Below are positions 35,767-44,438 of a stretch of 64,000 bases of DNA, one piece after another (the stretch's first letter is position 1; every line of letters starts with the position of its first letter). The notes beneath the pieces are model-generated. The model saw only the letters and a list, made by a program, of their open reading frames with translations. It had not been told where the DNA came from and did not search any database. Location of the stretch: NCBI GenBank assembly GCA_964370045.1, contig CAYJGZ010000003.1:77769-141768 (forward strand), read 5' to 3'. The DNA is from JAAYCI01 sp964370045 (GTDB taxonomy: Bacteria > Bacillota > Clostridia > Oscillospirales > Ruminococcaceae). Made by a program: the position numbers and the translations under genes.

Positions 35767-37695
35767 TTACTGTGCATACACATCAAATTTTCGCATAAAT
35801 ACCTCAGTCGTAATAAATTTAACTGCAAGGTTTCCATTGATGTTATGATGCAATTCTTCTCTCACCTTAGGCAAATTAAAATATTTAGCACTTCTGGCAT
35901 CTTTCAGCAAATCATCCAGATACTGTATGGAGTAGTGCTTTGTCCAGCGTTCAGTCGGTGCTTGAAATCCCATTTTATTGATTCGCCAAGTCACTTCTTT
36001 TGGCATTTTATCGTCAAATATTTTCCTTAGAATATGTTTTGTATATCCTTCTTTTATTTTACAGTGTGGGTGAATTTGACAGGCATATGCCACATAGCGA
36101 TAGTCAATGAAGGGCACTCGGCTTTCAATTGAATGTTTCATGTAAAGACGGTCATCATGACGCAAAATATGCGTCAGTTGGGTTGCCGTTAATTCATTAT
36201 AGATTAAATTACGCAACGATTTTGGGCGCAAGATTTTTTTTATTTTTTTATCGTTTAGCTTTTTCGTAATACTCGGATGTAAAAAAGCTTTATTATCTCT
36301 CAAATTTTTCCTTTTGCGAACTTGCCAAATATTAAAATAAATAAGCATTTTGAACAATGTTTTTACATCGTATTTTGAATTTTTACTCGCCATCTTTAAC
36401 CCATTTATAAATGTTGCAAAACGGGCTCTCTTAAGCAAATCCGCAAAATAATAAGCGTAATATCGTTCATATCCAAACATGGTTTCATCGCCGTTTTGGC
36501 CGTTCAAAATTACTTTGATTCCCTTTTGATGTACCGAGCGAAGAAGTTCATCTACCCCCAAAAAGGCAAACGAACCAAAGCCTTCTATGTGCCAAATGAT
36601 TTCCTCAAAGGCTTTTTCCACCTCTGTAAGCTGTGGATATACAAAGTTTTGCCGTAACCCGTTATGCTCATTCACAAGGTTTGCAAAATAAGATTCATCA
36701 TTCTTTTCATCGTTTTCATAACAAGAGGTAAATGTATTAAATTGTGCGGGATTATGCCCTTGTTCTTTTAGAATTTGCGCAATTTCTGTCACCATACACG
36801 AGCTATCTAAGCCTCCGGACAACAAAGCACCAACGGGAACATCACTTCTCAATCGTAAACGAATACTCTCTGATACCCTTTGGTAAACAACATTTTGGAT
36901 TTCTTCCTGATTATTGACTTCTTCCGTAACCATAATATCCCAATATCGGTATAGTCTTTTCTCGATTTTTCCTTGCGAAAAATCAATCGTCATATTGTGT
37001 GCAGCAGGTAGGCAAACAAAGTCACAAATCAACGTCTGTTCATCATAATCTGTGAGACCATATATCAGCGCACTGGCCAGCACTTCCTCATTTATTGCTT
37101 TGTGTATTCGGCTGTCTTGGCATAGTTGCTTTAGCTCTGAGGCAAACAAAAATTTGCCAGCTTTTTGGTAATAATGAAATGGCTTTTGACCAAACCTGTC
37201 CCTTGAGCAAAACAACTTTTTCTGTGAGCTGTCATAAATGCAAAAGGCCCACATCCCATTGAACCGCTCTACACAATGCTCTCCCCACTCTTTGTAAGCG
37301 ACTAACAAAACTTCCGTATCACATTCTGTGCTAAACGTATAACCCAATTCCATAAGCTCGTGTTTAAGCTCAATGTAATTATAAATTTCCCCATTGTATG
37401 TGACAAAAAGCTCACTATCTTGGTATTGCATAGGCTGATGACCTGTGGGGCTTGTGTCCAAAATGCTAAGGCGTCGATGGGATATTCCCAAAAAGAAATC
37501 TCCTTGCAGCTCGCTGATACGAGCTTTCCCCTCAACAAGACTGTCGTCTCCATGCGCTATGAAAACATCCTCTTTTGAAAACAAAAGATATCCCTCATCG
37601 TCTGGCCCTCTGTGACGAATAACATCTGTCATTTTTTGAAGCACCTGCATGTTTACGCCTTGTTCTAAATCCAAAAAACCTGCGATTCCACACAT
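35767..37695 (-). CDS. asnB: Asparagine synthase (glutamine-hydrolysing)
   Basis: This 642-residue enzyme has the complete AsnB layout: M-C-G-I-A-G with catalytic Cys2, the glutaminase domain to about residue 210, and PP-loop L-L-S-G-G-L-D-S-S near residue 290, with N-G-Q-N-G-D-E-T-M-F-G as the pyrophosphate loop. AsnB-type proteins in O-antigen and capsule loci amidate uronic acids, and this position among glycosyltransferase genes supports that use. Free asparagine synthesis remains possible. The ATG at 37695 has AAGGAG 12 bases upstream. Confidence 0.9.
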   Translation of the reverse strand: MCGIAGFLDLEQGVNMQVLQKMTDVIRHRGPDDEGYLLFSKEDVFIAHGDDSLVEGKARISELQGDFFLGISHRRLSILDTSPTGHQPMQYQDSELFVTYNGEIYNYIELKHELMELGYTFSTECDTEVLLVAYKEWGEHCVERFNGMWAFCIYDSSQKKLFCSRDRFGQKPFHYYQKAGKFLFASELKQLCQDSRIHKAINEEVLASALIYGLTDYDEQTLICDFVCLPAAHNMTIDFSQGKIEKRLYRYWDIMVTEEVNNQEEIQNVVYQRVSESIRLRLRSDVPVGALLSGGLDSSCMVTEIAQILKEQGHNPAQFNTFTSCYENDEKNDESYFANLVNEHNGLRQNFVYPQLTEVEKAFEEIIWHIEGFGSFAFLGVDELLRSVHQKGIKVILNGQNGDETMFGYERYYAYYFADLLKRARFATFINGLKMASKNSKYDVKTLFKMLIYFNIWQVRKRKNLRDNKAFLHPSITKKLNDKKIKKILRPKSLRNLIYNELTATQLTHILRHDDRLYMKHSIESRVPFIDYRYVAYACQIHPHCKIKEGYTKHILRKIFDDKMPKEVTWRINKMGFQAPTERWTKHYSIQYLDDLLKDARSAKYFNLPKVREELHHNINGNLAVKFITTEVFMRKFDVYAQ

Positions 37696-37761
37696 GAAAT
37701 TCAGAGACTCCTTTCATAGCCCAAGCCCACTTGTCAATATCTACTATGGTTTGTACTCATT

Positions 37762-38865
37762 TTATAAAGCACTGTAAAGTTGCAACAATTTTTTTTCTTC
37801 TTTTCCCCAGTTAAATTCCTCCAAAATAGCACGTCTGCCATTTTGCCCCATTTCATACGCAATATCAGGATTTTCTTTCAGGTATTTTATCGCCTGAGCA
37901 ATTTCTTCTATATCATCCGGCTGTATCAACACAGCGAAATTGTATTTTTCGTTTATTTTTCTTGCATACGCATAGTCCGTAAGAACCACCGGTAACCCCA
38001 TTGACATATACTCATATACTTTAGTTGCAAGGTGGTCAACATCATTATACTGTCCCACATTGAGTAAGTTACAAGCACCTACGGAGCATTCTGCATAAAT
38101 TTTCAGTATTTCATCTCTTGAGCAAAATCCCCTGTAGTCTACACACTCGTATTCCTTCGAATTCATCATCTCTTGCTTAAATGACTCCGGTGTGAAATTA
38201 CCTGCCAAAATCAGCTTGCTTTCGGAGGCATAGCAAGCTTTAATAATATGGGAAACGCCTCTTATATATGTTAGCCCACCACTATAGCATACGGAAGTTG
38301 AATTTTTACGCTTATCATCCACATAGTTGTCGTATAGTTCTTCAAGCATAGGCTCATTGCCCAAAGTGATAACATTTTTGCATTTTCCTTCAAATATATG
38401 CTTACCGTTTTTTAGGCACGGAAAAATAACAGCATCTATTTTTTTGAATATTCTATCCTGATATCTACCATAAATTGCGGAAACCGCTTTCCTGAACGGC
38501 TTCGGTATATAAGCTTTTGCACTTATTTGCACTGCGTAGTTTTCATGACTATCAAATATTACTTTCTTTCCCCTTCTTTTTAGCTTTCTCGCATGTGCCA
38601 AAAGCTCAGGGTCGTGCATCTGATAAATATCGCAGTTTAGCTCCAGTGCTTTTTTATAAACCCTTTTCGACATTTGCGTCATACGTTTCAGGCGGCCACC
38701 CACATTTTCTCCCACGCCGATAACACGTACCCCATTTTCCTCATAGCTATCACCGGGCGCAACCAAGTACACCTCATACCCCGCCTTTGCAAGGCTTGTG
38801 CATTGCTTTTTCAGTATACGAACATCTTGGCTCTTGTGCGCAGAGGTCATGTGACAGACTTTCAT
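37762..38865 (-). CDS. Glycosyltransferase family 4 (epimerase-adjacent)
   Basis: This 367-residue GT-B protein starts M-K-V-C-H-M-T-S-A-H. It contains Q-M-H-D-P-E-L-L, F-D-S-H-E-N-Y, and the donor-site segment L-A-T-K-V-Y-E-Y-M-S-M-G-L-P-V-V. This pattern is seen in transferases next to WbpI/WecB-type epimerases. It overlaps the epimerase stop codon by one base, so a ManNAc-type or diacetamido-uronic donor made by that enzyme is plausible. Confidence 0.87.
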   Translation of the reverse strand: MKVCHMTSAHKSQDVRILKKQCTSLAKAGYEVYLVAPGDSYEENGVRVIGVGENVGGRLKRMTQMSKRVYKKALELNCDIYQMHDPELLAHARKLKRRGKKVIFDSHENYAVQISAKAYIPKPFRKAVSAIYGRYQDRIFKKIDAVIFPCLKNGKHIFEGKCKNVITLGNEPMLEELYDNYVDDKRKNSTSVCYSGGLTYIRGVSHIIKACYASESKLILAGNFTPESFKQEMMNSKEYECVDYRGFCSRDEILKIYAECSVGACNLLNVGQYNDVDHLATKVYEYMSMGLPVVLTDYAYARKINEKYNFAVLIQPDDIEEIAQAIKYLKENPDIAYEMGQNGRRAILEEFNWGKEEKKLLQLYSAL

Positions 38866-39947
38866 TATTGTAATGTCCTTTTCAATATATCACATATTTT
38901 TTCAGCCGAGTGCCCATCGCCAAACGGCATATAGCTTTCATCAAACACCGCTTGTTTAGCCAGCGCCTGCAAAATCACATCCTTTTGCGGTACTGCCAGC
39001 TGATTGCAGTTGTTTACCATTACCTCCGGCCATGCCACGAGATTTATAAGGGAAACATGCTGCTTTTTTGCAAAAAAAGCCTCTCTTTGTACTCCGCCCG
39101 AGTCACTTGCAACTTTTTTTGCTCTGTTCACAAGCGCAATGGAGGTTAAGTACCCAACAGGTTTTGTGAGGATAATATTCTCAAACTTATGCTTTTCGCA
39201 AAGGGATTTCACAATTCCTTGGCTTCTTGGGTGCACCGGGTAAATTGTTTCACATTCCAGCGAGTTCATCGCCGAAAGAATTTGAAACAGCTTTTCATCA
39301 CTATCCGTGTTTTCCTGCCTGTGGCAGGTGAGATAGTAAAATTCTTTTGGCACAGCGATTTTTTCGTCGTTAAATCCTACAATTTGCTCAAGCTCTTTGC
39401 CGTCACTTTTTGCGGTGTAATACAAAAAGGCGTCATACATGGGGTCGCCCACAAGATGTGTCTTGTGCTCTTTTCCCTCTTTCTTTAAGAACTCCACAGA
39501 GGACTCAACGCACGCAAGCAGAACACTCGACAGATGGTCGGTTACGATTCTGTTTGCCTCTTCCGGGTTTTTAATCTCCCCACACCTGTTTCCGGCCTCT
39601 ATGTGCGCTATTGGAATTTCAAGCTTCACGCCCGCAATGGCGGCCGCCATGGTAGAGTTTGTGTCACCGTACAAAAGTAGCAGGTCGGGGGCTTCCCTCA
39701 TGAGAACCTTCTCAAGCTCTATTATCATTTCACCCGTCATCCTGCCGTGCGTGCCGCCCGAAATGCCCAAATTGTAGTCCGGCTTTGGAATGTCCAGCTC
39801 CTCAAAAAACACATCCGACATATTGTAGTCATAGTGCTGGCCGGTGTGAATAATCACCTCATCAAAGCATTCACGCAATTTCCTTGACACCACCGCCAGC
39901 TTTATAAATTGCGGCCGTGCGCCCACCACAGAGCAAATTTTTTTCAT
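38865..39947 (-). CDS. UDP-sugar 2-epimerase (WbpI/WecB-like)
   Basis: This 360-residue non-hydrolysing 2-epimerase has V-V-G-A-R-P-Q-F-I-K at the N-terminus, H-T-G-Q-H-Y-D, the G-D-T-N-S-T motif, H-I-E-A-G-N-R-C-G, and S-D-S-G-G-V-Q-R-E-A-F-F. The wlbABC genes and a UDP-GlcNAc 6-dehydrogenase lie in the same locus, so the likely substrate is UDP-GlcNAc3NAcA, giving UDP-ManNAc3NAcA as WbpI does. Plain UDP-GlcNAc (WecB) is the alternative. AGAGGG precedes the ATG. Confidence 0.88.
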   Translation of the reverse strand: MKKICSVVGARPQFIKLAVVSRKLRECFDEVIIHTGQHYDYNMSDVFFEELDIPKPDYNLGISGGTHGRMTGEMIIELEKVLMREAPDLLLLYGDTNSTMAAAIAGVKLEIPIAHIEAGNRCGEIKNPEEANRIVTDHLSSVLLACVESSVEFLKKEGKEHKTHLVGDPMYDAFLYYTAKSDGKELEQIVGFNDEKIAVPKEFYYLTCHRQENTDSDEKLFQILSAMNSLECETIYPVHPRSQGIVKSLCEKHKFENIILTKPVGYLTSIALVNRAKKVASDSGGVQREAFFAKKQHVSLINLVAWPEVMVNNCNQLAVPQKDVILQALAKQAVFDESYMPFGDGHSAEKICDILKRTLQ

Positions 39948-39958
39948 CGTATCCCTCT

Positions 39959-40684
39959 TTATGCTTTATCTGCTTTGCCTACCGCCTGCCAAAACATGCT
40001 TTTTGTATTCTTCACTCCACAGTTAAACAGCACGTCAATAATTGAAAGTCCCTTTACAAATTCCGCTGAATTCAGCTGTGTATATGTGGGGTGCTCAAAA
40101 TCTTGAAACTCTATTTGGATGTTGTTTTGATTAAACTGCTCAACATTCAAATATTCCAGCGAGGCGCCACGTCCCGCCAAATACACATCCGCCTTTGCCG
40201 CCTTGCACAGCTCTAATATCAGCTCGTTCTTTTTCGCCTGCCTGTCATACTCAAGCGCACTCTGATATGTGAACTTAGTGTCTATTCCCAGCAATTCACA
40301 ACACAAAAAGATGCTGTTGCAGCACCATTCGTTGAGGGTTTTATAGCTATTATTGTTCAAAAAATCCTCGATGATAGGATACACTTCTTTGAAGTACTCG
40401 CTTTTGCGGTAGTAGGCGGAAATGTAGTTCAGCTGCTCGCCCTTCCAGTCCGCATCATTTTGGGTCAAAATTTCGTTGTACTGCTTTTCTCTGTGGGACT
40501 TTGTGTCCGCTTGTATGCTTATATAGTTGATACTGCCGTTTGTGCTGAGTATTCTATTTCTTATCATGTTGGAGCGCTTTACAAGCTGTACCTCGTCCAT
40601 AAGCACAAATAGGTCAACCTGCTGTATTTTATCAAAAAAACCAAGCCACGGAAAATAGTGTGGTTGCTGAATGGCTATTTTCAT
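39959..40684 (-). CDS. WbqC family protein
   Basis: This 241-residue protein begins M-K-I-A-I-Q-Q-P-H-Y-F-P-W-L-G-F-F-D-K-I, the clear signature of the WbqC-like family, which is found in many O-antigen and capsule loci. The biochemical role is not established; some members are linked to amino-sugar modification. GGAGGG lies six bases before the ATG. It sits 11 bases before the epimerase gene. Confidence 0.85.
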   Translation of the reverse strand: MKIAIQQPHYFPWLGFFDKIQQVDLFVLMDEVQLVKRSNMIRNRILSTNGSINYISIQADTKSHREKQYNEILTQNDADWKGEQLNYISAYYRKSEYFKEVYPIIEDFLNNNSYKTLNEWCCNSIFLCCELLGIDTKFTYQSALEYDRQAKKNELILELCKAAKADVYLAGRGASLEYLNVEQFNQNNIQIEFQDFEHPTYTQLNSAEFVKGLSIIDVLFNCGVKNTKSMFWQAVGKADKA

Positions 40685-40704
40685 TCTTTCCCTCCAAAGC
40701 TACG

Positions 40705-41229
40705 TTATATCGCCACAATATACTTTCGCAAAAGCACTTTTTTACCCTTTACCTCATCCTCTTTTGTGTAAGAGCTGTCCGCAACGTTAAACTTTTGCAC
40801 CAGCTTGTTGGAGGCGACATTTTCCACATCGCAGTAGTGGATTACCTGCTTTATTCCTGTGTTCTCCCTAAGGTAGGAAAACACGCTTGCATACGCATCA
40901 AACATATGCCCTTGCCCGGCGTAGGCTCTGTTCACAATGCAGGAAATCTCCGCCTCATCCTCGGTGATGTTGTACAGCCGCACAACCCCTATCAGCTTGC
41001 CGTCCAAATCAATTCCCAAAAGAACGTCCGACTTTGTCTCATAGTTTGCCAATACTTTTTGGATAAACGCATCTGTTTGCTCTATTTCGGTGTGCGGACC
41101 CCACTTTAAGTATTTGCATGTCTGCGCATCGGATGTGTATTCAAACATCGCACTTGCGTCCGACGGGATAATTTTTCTAAGGCTTGTCCTCGCTGTTTTA
41201 ATATTGCTGTTTAGCATTTTTTCCTGCAT
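40705..41229 (-). CDS. GNAT family N-acetyltransferase (RimJ/RimL type)
   Basis: This 174-residue protein has the GNAT core: L-R-K-I-I-P-S-D-A-S-A-M-F-E-Y at the N-terminus, I-G-V-V-R-L-Y-N, and a degenerate acetyl-CoA loop N-R-A-Y-A-G-Q-G-H-M. In this locus it probably acetylates an amino sugar. Its ATG overlaps the preceding stop (TGATG); an internal ATG at 41217 has AGGA just upstream and may be the true start. Confidence 0.78.
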   Translation of the reverse strand: MQEKMLNSNIKTARTSLRKIIPSDASAMFEYTSDAQTCKYLKWGPHTEIEQTDAFIQKVLANYETKSDVLLGIDLDGKLIGVVRLYNITEDEAEISCIVNRAYAGQGHMFDAYASVFSYLRENTGIKQVIHYCDVENVASNKLVQKFNVADSSYTKEDEVKGKKVLLRKYIVAI

Positions 41230-41945
41230 CAGCGCACACTCTCCCTCTGCATTATTTGCTGTATGTCCGTAATGTTGCTTGCCAAAAAAGCGTACCTCTG
41301 CTTGTTTGCGCTGTTGACAAACTCCGCCACGGTTTGCTCTATTGTTTTTTCCGTCTCACCATACCAAAATGCGTGGGTTAGAATGTGCATCTTGTCATTT
41401 TTCTTTATTGCCTCAAACGGGTCTTCTCGCCACCGCCGCCTGCTGTCCGAAACATACTTGAACTCTCTAAAGAACACTTCACCGTACGAATTGACCACAC
41501 CGTCTATCACGTAGTTTGCCGCCAATGTCGCTTTAGAAGGCCTGTGCATAGATACACTTTTAATCGGAAAGCCAAGAGCGGCCGAAAGTGTATCACATTC
41601 CATTTTTATCAGCGAAGGAACGTCAATATCTCCCTCATAATTCATTTCGTCAAAATGCAGGCCAATCTCGTGCCCTAAATCTTTAATTCTCACAATTTCT
41701 TCTTTTGTACTCTTCGCAAAGACATTGTAGAAGGGTGAGGAAATCAGCACAAAATATGTTGAAGCAACACCCATTTCATGCTCCACCAAGGCCATTTTCA
41801 GTGCTTCCTCAGTAGAGTAATCCACATCATGACGCAAAATACATGGTTTGGCGGCCTTTTCATGGTCGTGATAAGAGCATATCGAAAAGCCCTGCTTTTT
41901 CACTCCCTCAATGAGCTTTTCGTATCCGCTGTAGGTAAACTCCAT
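41229..41945 (-). CDS. Polysaccharide-deacetylase-like protein
   Basis: This 238-residue protein shows the carbohydrate esterase 4-like motif R-H-D-V-D-Y-S near residue 39, a conserved G-L-H-F-D-E segment near 97, and S-M-H-R-P-S. These are candidate metal and catalytic residues of a shortened NodB-like fold. It has no signal peptide, so it may act in the cytoplasm on a nucleotide sugar or lipid-linked intermediate. AAGGAG precedes the ATG. Confidence 0.7.
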   Translation of the reverse strand: MEFTYSGYEKLIEGVKKQGFSICSYHDHEKAAKPCILRHDVDYSTEEALKMALVEHEMGVASTYFVLISSPFYNVFAKSTKEEIVRIKDLGHEIGLHFDEMNYEGDIDVPSLIKMECDTLSAALGFPIKSVSMHRPSKATLAANYVIDGVVNSYGEVFFREFKYVSDSRRRWREDPFEAIKKNDKMHILTHAFWYGETEKTIEQTVAEFVNSANKQRYAFLASNITDIQQIMQRESVR

Positions 41946-41971
41946 CGCACAAGCTCCTTGCCGATTTTTTG

Positions 41972-43276
41972 TTACAAAACCTCTATGTTGTCACGATTTG
42001 CAATTTGTTTGCACACATTCTTCGCATCAAACACAGGCACGCCCACATTTACGATTTTTTCATAATCCACCGTTGTGTGCGCCGTGGTGATGACAATTAT
42101 GTCATATTCGCTTAGCGATGCTAAGCTCTCTATCGAGCTACGCTGTACGCCCTTGTGCTTAAACGTCGGTATGTACGGGTCGTAATAGGAGATTTCCGCA
42201 CCGTATTTTTCAAAGTTTTCAATCACCGCAAGCGCAGGGCTTTCACGGTAATCATCTATATCCTGCTTGTACGCAACGCCGCAGATAAGCACCTTTGAGC
42301 CATTTAACGCCTTTTTGTGGCGGTTTAGTATTTTGGAGCAGCGCTCTACCACATACTCGGGCATGTAGTCGTTTATTTCGCCCGACGTTTCTATCAGGCG
42401 CATGTGATAGTTGAACTCACGTGCCTTCCACGAAAGGTAAAACGGGTCCAGCGGAATGCAGTGTCCGCCAAGGCCGGGCCCCGGGTAAAACGCCTGAAAT
42501 CCGTACGGCTTAGACTTTGCCGCATCTATCACTTCCCACACGTTTATGCCCATGCGGTTGCAGATAATGGCCATCTCGTTCACAAGGCCGATGTTGATGT
42601 TTCGGTAGGTGTTTTCGAGAATTTTTTCCATCTCCGCCACCTTAGGAGAGGACACCTTGTGCACATCGCTGCTCAGCACCGCTTTGTACACCTGTGCAAT
42701 CACATCGGTGGCATCCTCGCCCACACCGCCCACTACTTTAGGCGTGTTTTTTGTTTTGTAGATAAGGTTGCCCGGGTCCACACGCTCGGGCGAGTATCCG
42801 AGGTAAAAATCCTCGCCACACTTCAGCCCCGATGTCTCCAAAATCGGTAGCAAAAGCTCCTCTGTCGTGCCGGGGTAGGTGGTGCTTTCCAGCACTATCA
42901 TCGTATCCTTGGAAAGGTGCTCTGCAACAGCTTCGGTGCTGCTTTTCACATAGGTAATGTCCGGCTGCTTAAAGCTGTCCAGCGGAGTAGGCACGCATAT
43001 GGCGATAAAATCCACATCCGCCACAAAGGAAAAATCGCAGGTGGCGGAAAGCATCCCGCTTTGCACCACCTCGCTCAAGTCCTCCTGCACCACATCGCCT
43101 ATATAGTTTTCGCCACGGTTCACCATGTCCACTTTGGCGCTTTGCACATCAAAGCCAATAGTCTTAAAGCCTGCCTTCGCCTTTTCCACCGCAAGCGGCA
43201 GGCCGACATACCCAAGCCCGATAACGCCAATAACCAGCGATTTATCTTCGATTTTTTTAAGCAGTTTTTGTTTCAT
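41972..43276 (-). CDS. UDP-N-acetylglucosamine 6-dehydrogenase-like nucleotide-sugar dehydrogenase
   Basis: This 434-residue enzyme of the UDP-glucose/GDP-mannose dehydrogenase family has I-G-V-I-G-L-G-Y-V-G-L-P at the N-terminus, C-V-P-T-P-L, E-S-T-T-Y-P-G-T-T, and the catalytic cysteine in G-L-G-G-H-C-I-P-L-D-P-F-Y-L-S-W-K. The WbpA/TuaD-like pattern fits oxidation of UDP-GlcNAc to UDP-GlcNAcA, the first step toward the WlbABC product. The ATG at 43276 gives the standard start and is preferred over 43327. It is the first gene of the leftward arm. Confidence 0.9.
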   Translation of the reverse strand: MKQKLLKKIEDKSLVIGVIGLGYVGLPLAVEKAKAGFKTIGFDVQSAKVDMVNRGENYIGDVVQEDLSEVVQSGMLSATCDFSFVADVDFIAICVPTPLDSFKQPDITYVKSSTEAVAEHLSKDTMIVLESTTYPGTTEELLLPILETSGLKCGEDFYLGYSPERVDPGNLIYKTKNTPKVVGGVGEDATDVIAQVYKAVLSSDVHKVSSPKVAEMEKILENTYRNINIGLVNEMAIICNRMGINVWEVIDAAKSKPYGFQAFYPGPGLGGHCIPLDPFYLSWKAREFNYHMRLIETSGEINDYMPEYVVERCSKILNRHKKALNGSKVLICGVAYKQDIDDYRESPALAVIENFEKYGAEISYYDPYIPTFKHKGVQRSSIESLASLSEYDIIVITTAHTTVDYEKIVNVGVPVFDAKNVCKQIANRDNIEVL

Positions 43277-43389
43277 GCAAAAGCCCCATTCTAAGTTGTT
43301 TCTTTTTGTTAAAATCATCCCACTCAAGTGTGCGCCAATCGAAACTCGACAAAGCGTACCATGCCTATTCTCGCACTATTGCCCATAAT

Positions 43390-43418
43390 AGTATAGTCTT
43401 TTTGTGTCAAAAAAGCAA
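43390..43418 (-). promoter_or_regulatory. Putative promoter of the leftward polysaccharide operon
   Basis: On the minus strand TTGCTT (43413-43418) and TATACT (43390-43395) are 17 bases apart. A better -35 (TTGACA, 43405-43410) lies inside the spacer but has no well-placed -10. The leader would be about 105 nt. Confidence 0.45.
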
Positions 43419-43533
43419 GCAAGTGCACGACCTGAGTGTGGCAAAAGCGCACGCTTGTTAAAGGAGTGGATGCATAGCATTGATTTAGAGGTAAAATGCT
43501 ATACATCAAGCGTAAAAAAGAGCGGTATCTTTT

Positions 43534-43915
43534 ATGGCGACGAAGAAGATACACACCGACAAAGCCGCTGCAACTACAGGCCCATACTCCCAGTCAATTT
43601 ACTGCGGAAACATGCTGTTCACATCCGAGTAAATTGCGCTGTACCCTGCAAGCGGCGAGGTTGTTGGCAGTGACATCACCGCACAATCGCACCAGGTGCT
43701 CAAGAATCCAGATACATTTTTGCTCGCCGCTGGCACAAGCATAGAAAAGGTCATAAAAAACAACCTACTTTGTGGCGGATATGGCTGACTTTGCCACCTT
43801 CAACGGAATCTATTATCAACACATACTCTCCAAGCCCGCACGTAGTTACGCAGCCGCAAAGGCACTTCCCAAGGGTGTTCTTGTGGAGGTTAAAGCTGTA
43901 GCTCTTATCGAGTAG
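43534..43915 (+). pseudogene. ridA: ridA (YjgF/TdcF family) pseudogene
   Basis: Conceptual translation gives a full RidA protein: I-H-T-D-K-A-A-A-T-T-G-P-Y-S-Q-S-I near the start, then L-Y-P-A-S-G-E-V-V-G-S-D-I-T-A-Q, and finally K-P-A-R-S-Y-A-A-A-K-A-L-P-K-G-V-L-V-E-V. Two lesions break it. A TAA stands where the family has Gln (T-S-G-Q-I, about codon 35), consistent with CAA-to-TAA. A one-base insertion in the A-run near 43757 shifts the frame before T-T-Y-F-V-A-D-M. RidA normally hydrolyses reactive enamines/imines from PLP enzymes such as IlvA. No ribosome-binding site is convincing. Confidence 0.85.
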
Positions 43916-44023
43916 ATGTTGTTTTTGATGCAAAAACACACAGCTCTCGCCCAAAGAACATTTGCAGCTTTTTCATGGTGGGCGCTATATAATTTCATGA
44001 GAAAATTTTTGTCGCAATAGGTA

Positions 44024-44052
44024 TTTACAAATCACATATAATTTTATATACT
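44024..44052 (+). promoter_or_regulatory. Promoter of the pot operon
   Basis: TTTACA (44024-44029) and TATACT (44047-44052) are 17 bases apart. Initiation near 44059 would give an unusually long leader of about 380 nt before potA. Confidence 0.65.
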
Positions 44053-44055
44053 AAA

Positions 44056-44438
44056 CGTGTGTGTCAGCATCTGTGAACAGAAATCATACTGTGTCTCAAA
44101 TAGGGTTTGCTGCGGCAAGCTCTATCACAGGAGTTTCTGCTCGACACTCTGGGGGTGTACTTGGTATATCAGATACCTTGGCATCCCTTGCTTGCGCCGA
44201 AAATACCGCTGTTTTTCTTCCCTAAGCTCGCCACGGCTTTTGCCCGGGGTGCTGTGTAGGAAAGCTAAACAAACCTTTTGCGGGTGGTATTAGGCAGAAA
44301 ATTTCTGCCGCAGTGTAAGCCTCCGGTTACAAGATGCAGCTGTTCCGGAGAGGAGAAACAGGAAACATCCGCACCAAGAGCTTCGCACGGGAGCTTTGGG
44401 TTTTGGCAGGGTGCCTGTCCGCAAAGGGGGATGCGAAA
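44056..44438 (+). other. Long untranslated leader of the pot operon
   Basis: This GC-richer stretch holds several inverted repeats: GGTAT/ATACC near 44164, GGCAGAAA/TTTCTGCC near 44294, and a hairpin AGAGCTTC/GGAGCTTT followed by GGGTTTT near 44378-44405. It does not match a riboswitch class I can recognise. A plus-strand frame at 44061-44225 is open for over 50 codons and could be a remnant of a lost gene, but it has no start signal. Confidence 0.4.

Noticed and set aside
44056..44438. Known riboswitch in the pot leader
   Set aside because: I looked for the core motifs of cobalamin, SAM, FMN, TPP, THF, guanidine and molybdenum-cofactor RNAs and found none in the right order. It is kept only as an unexplained leader.
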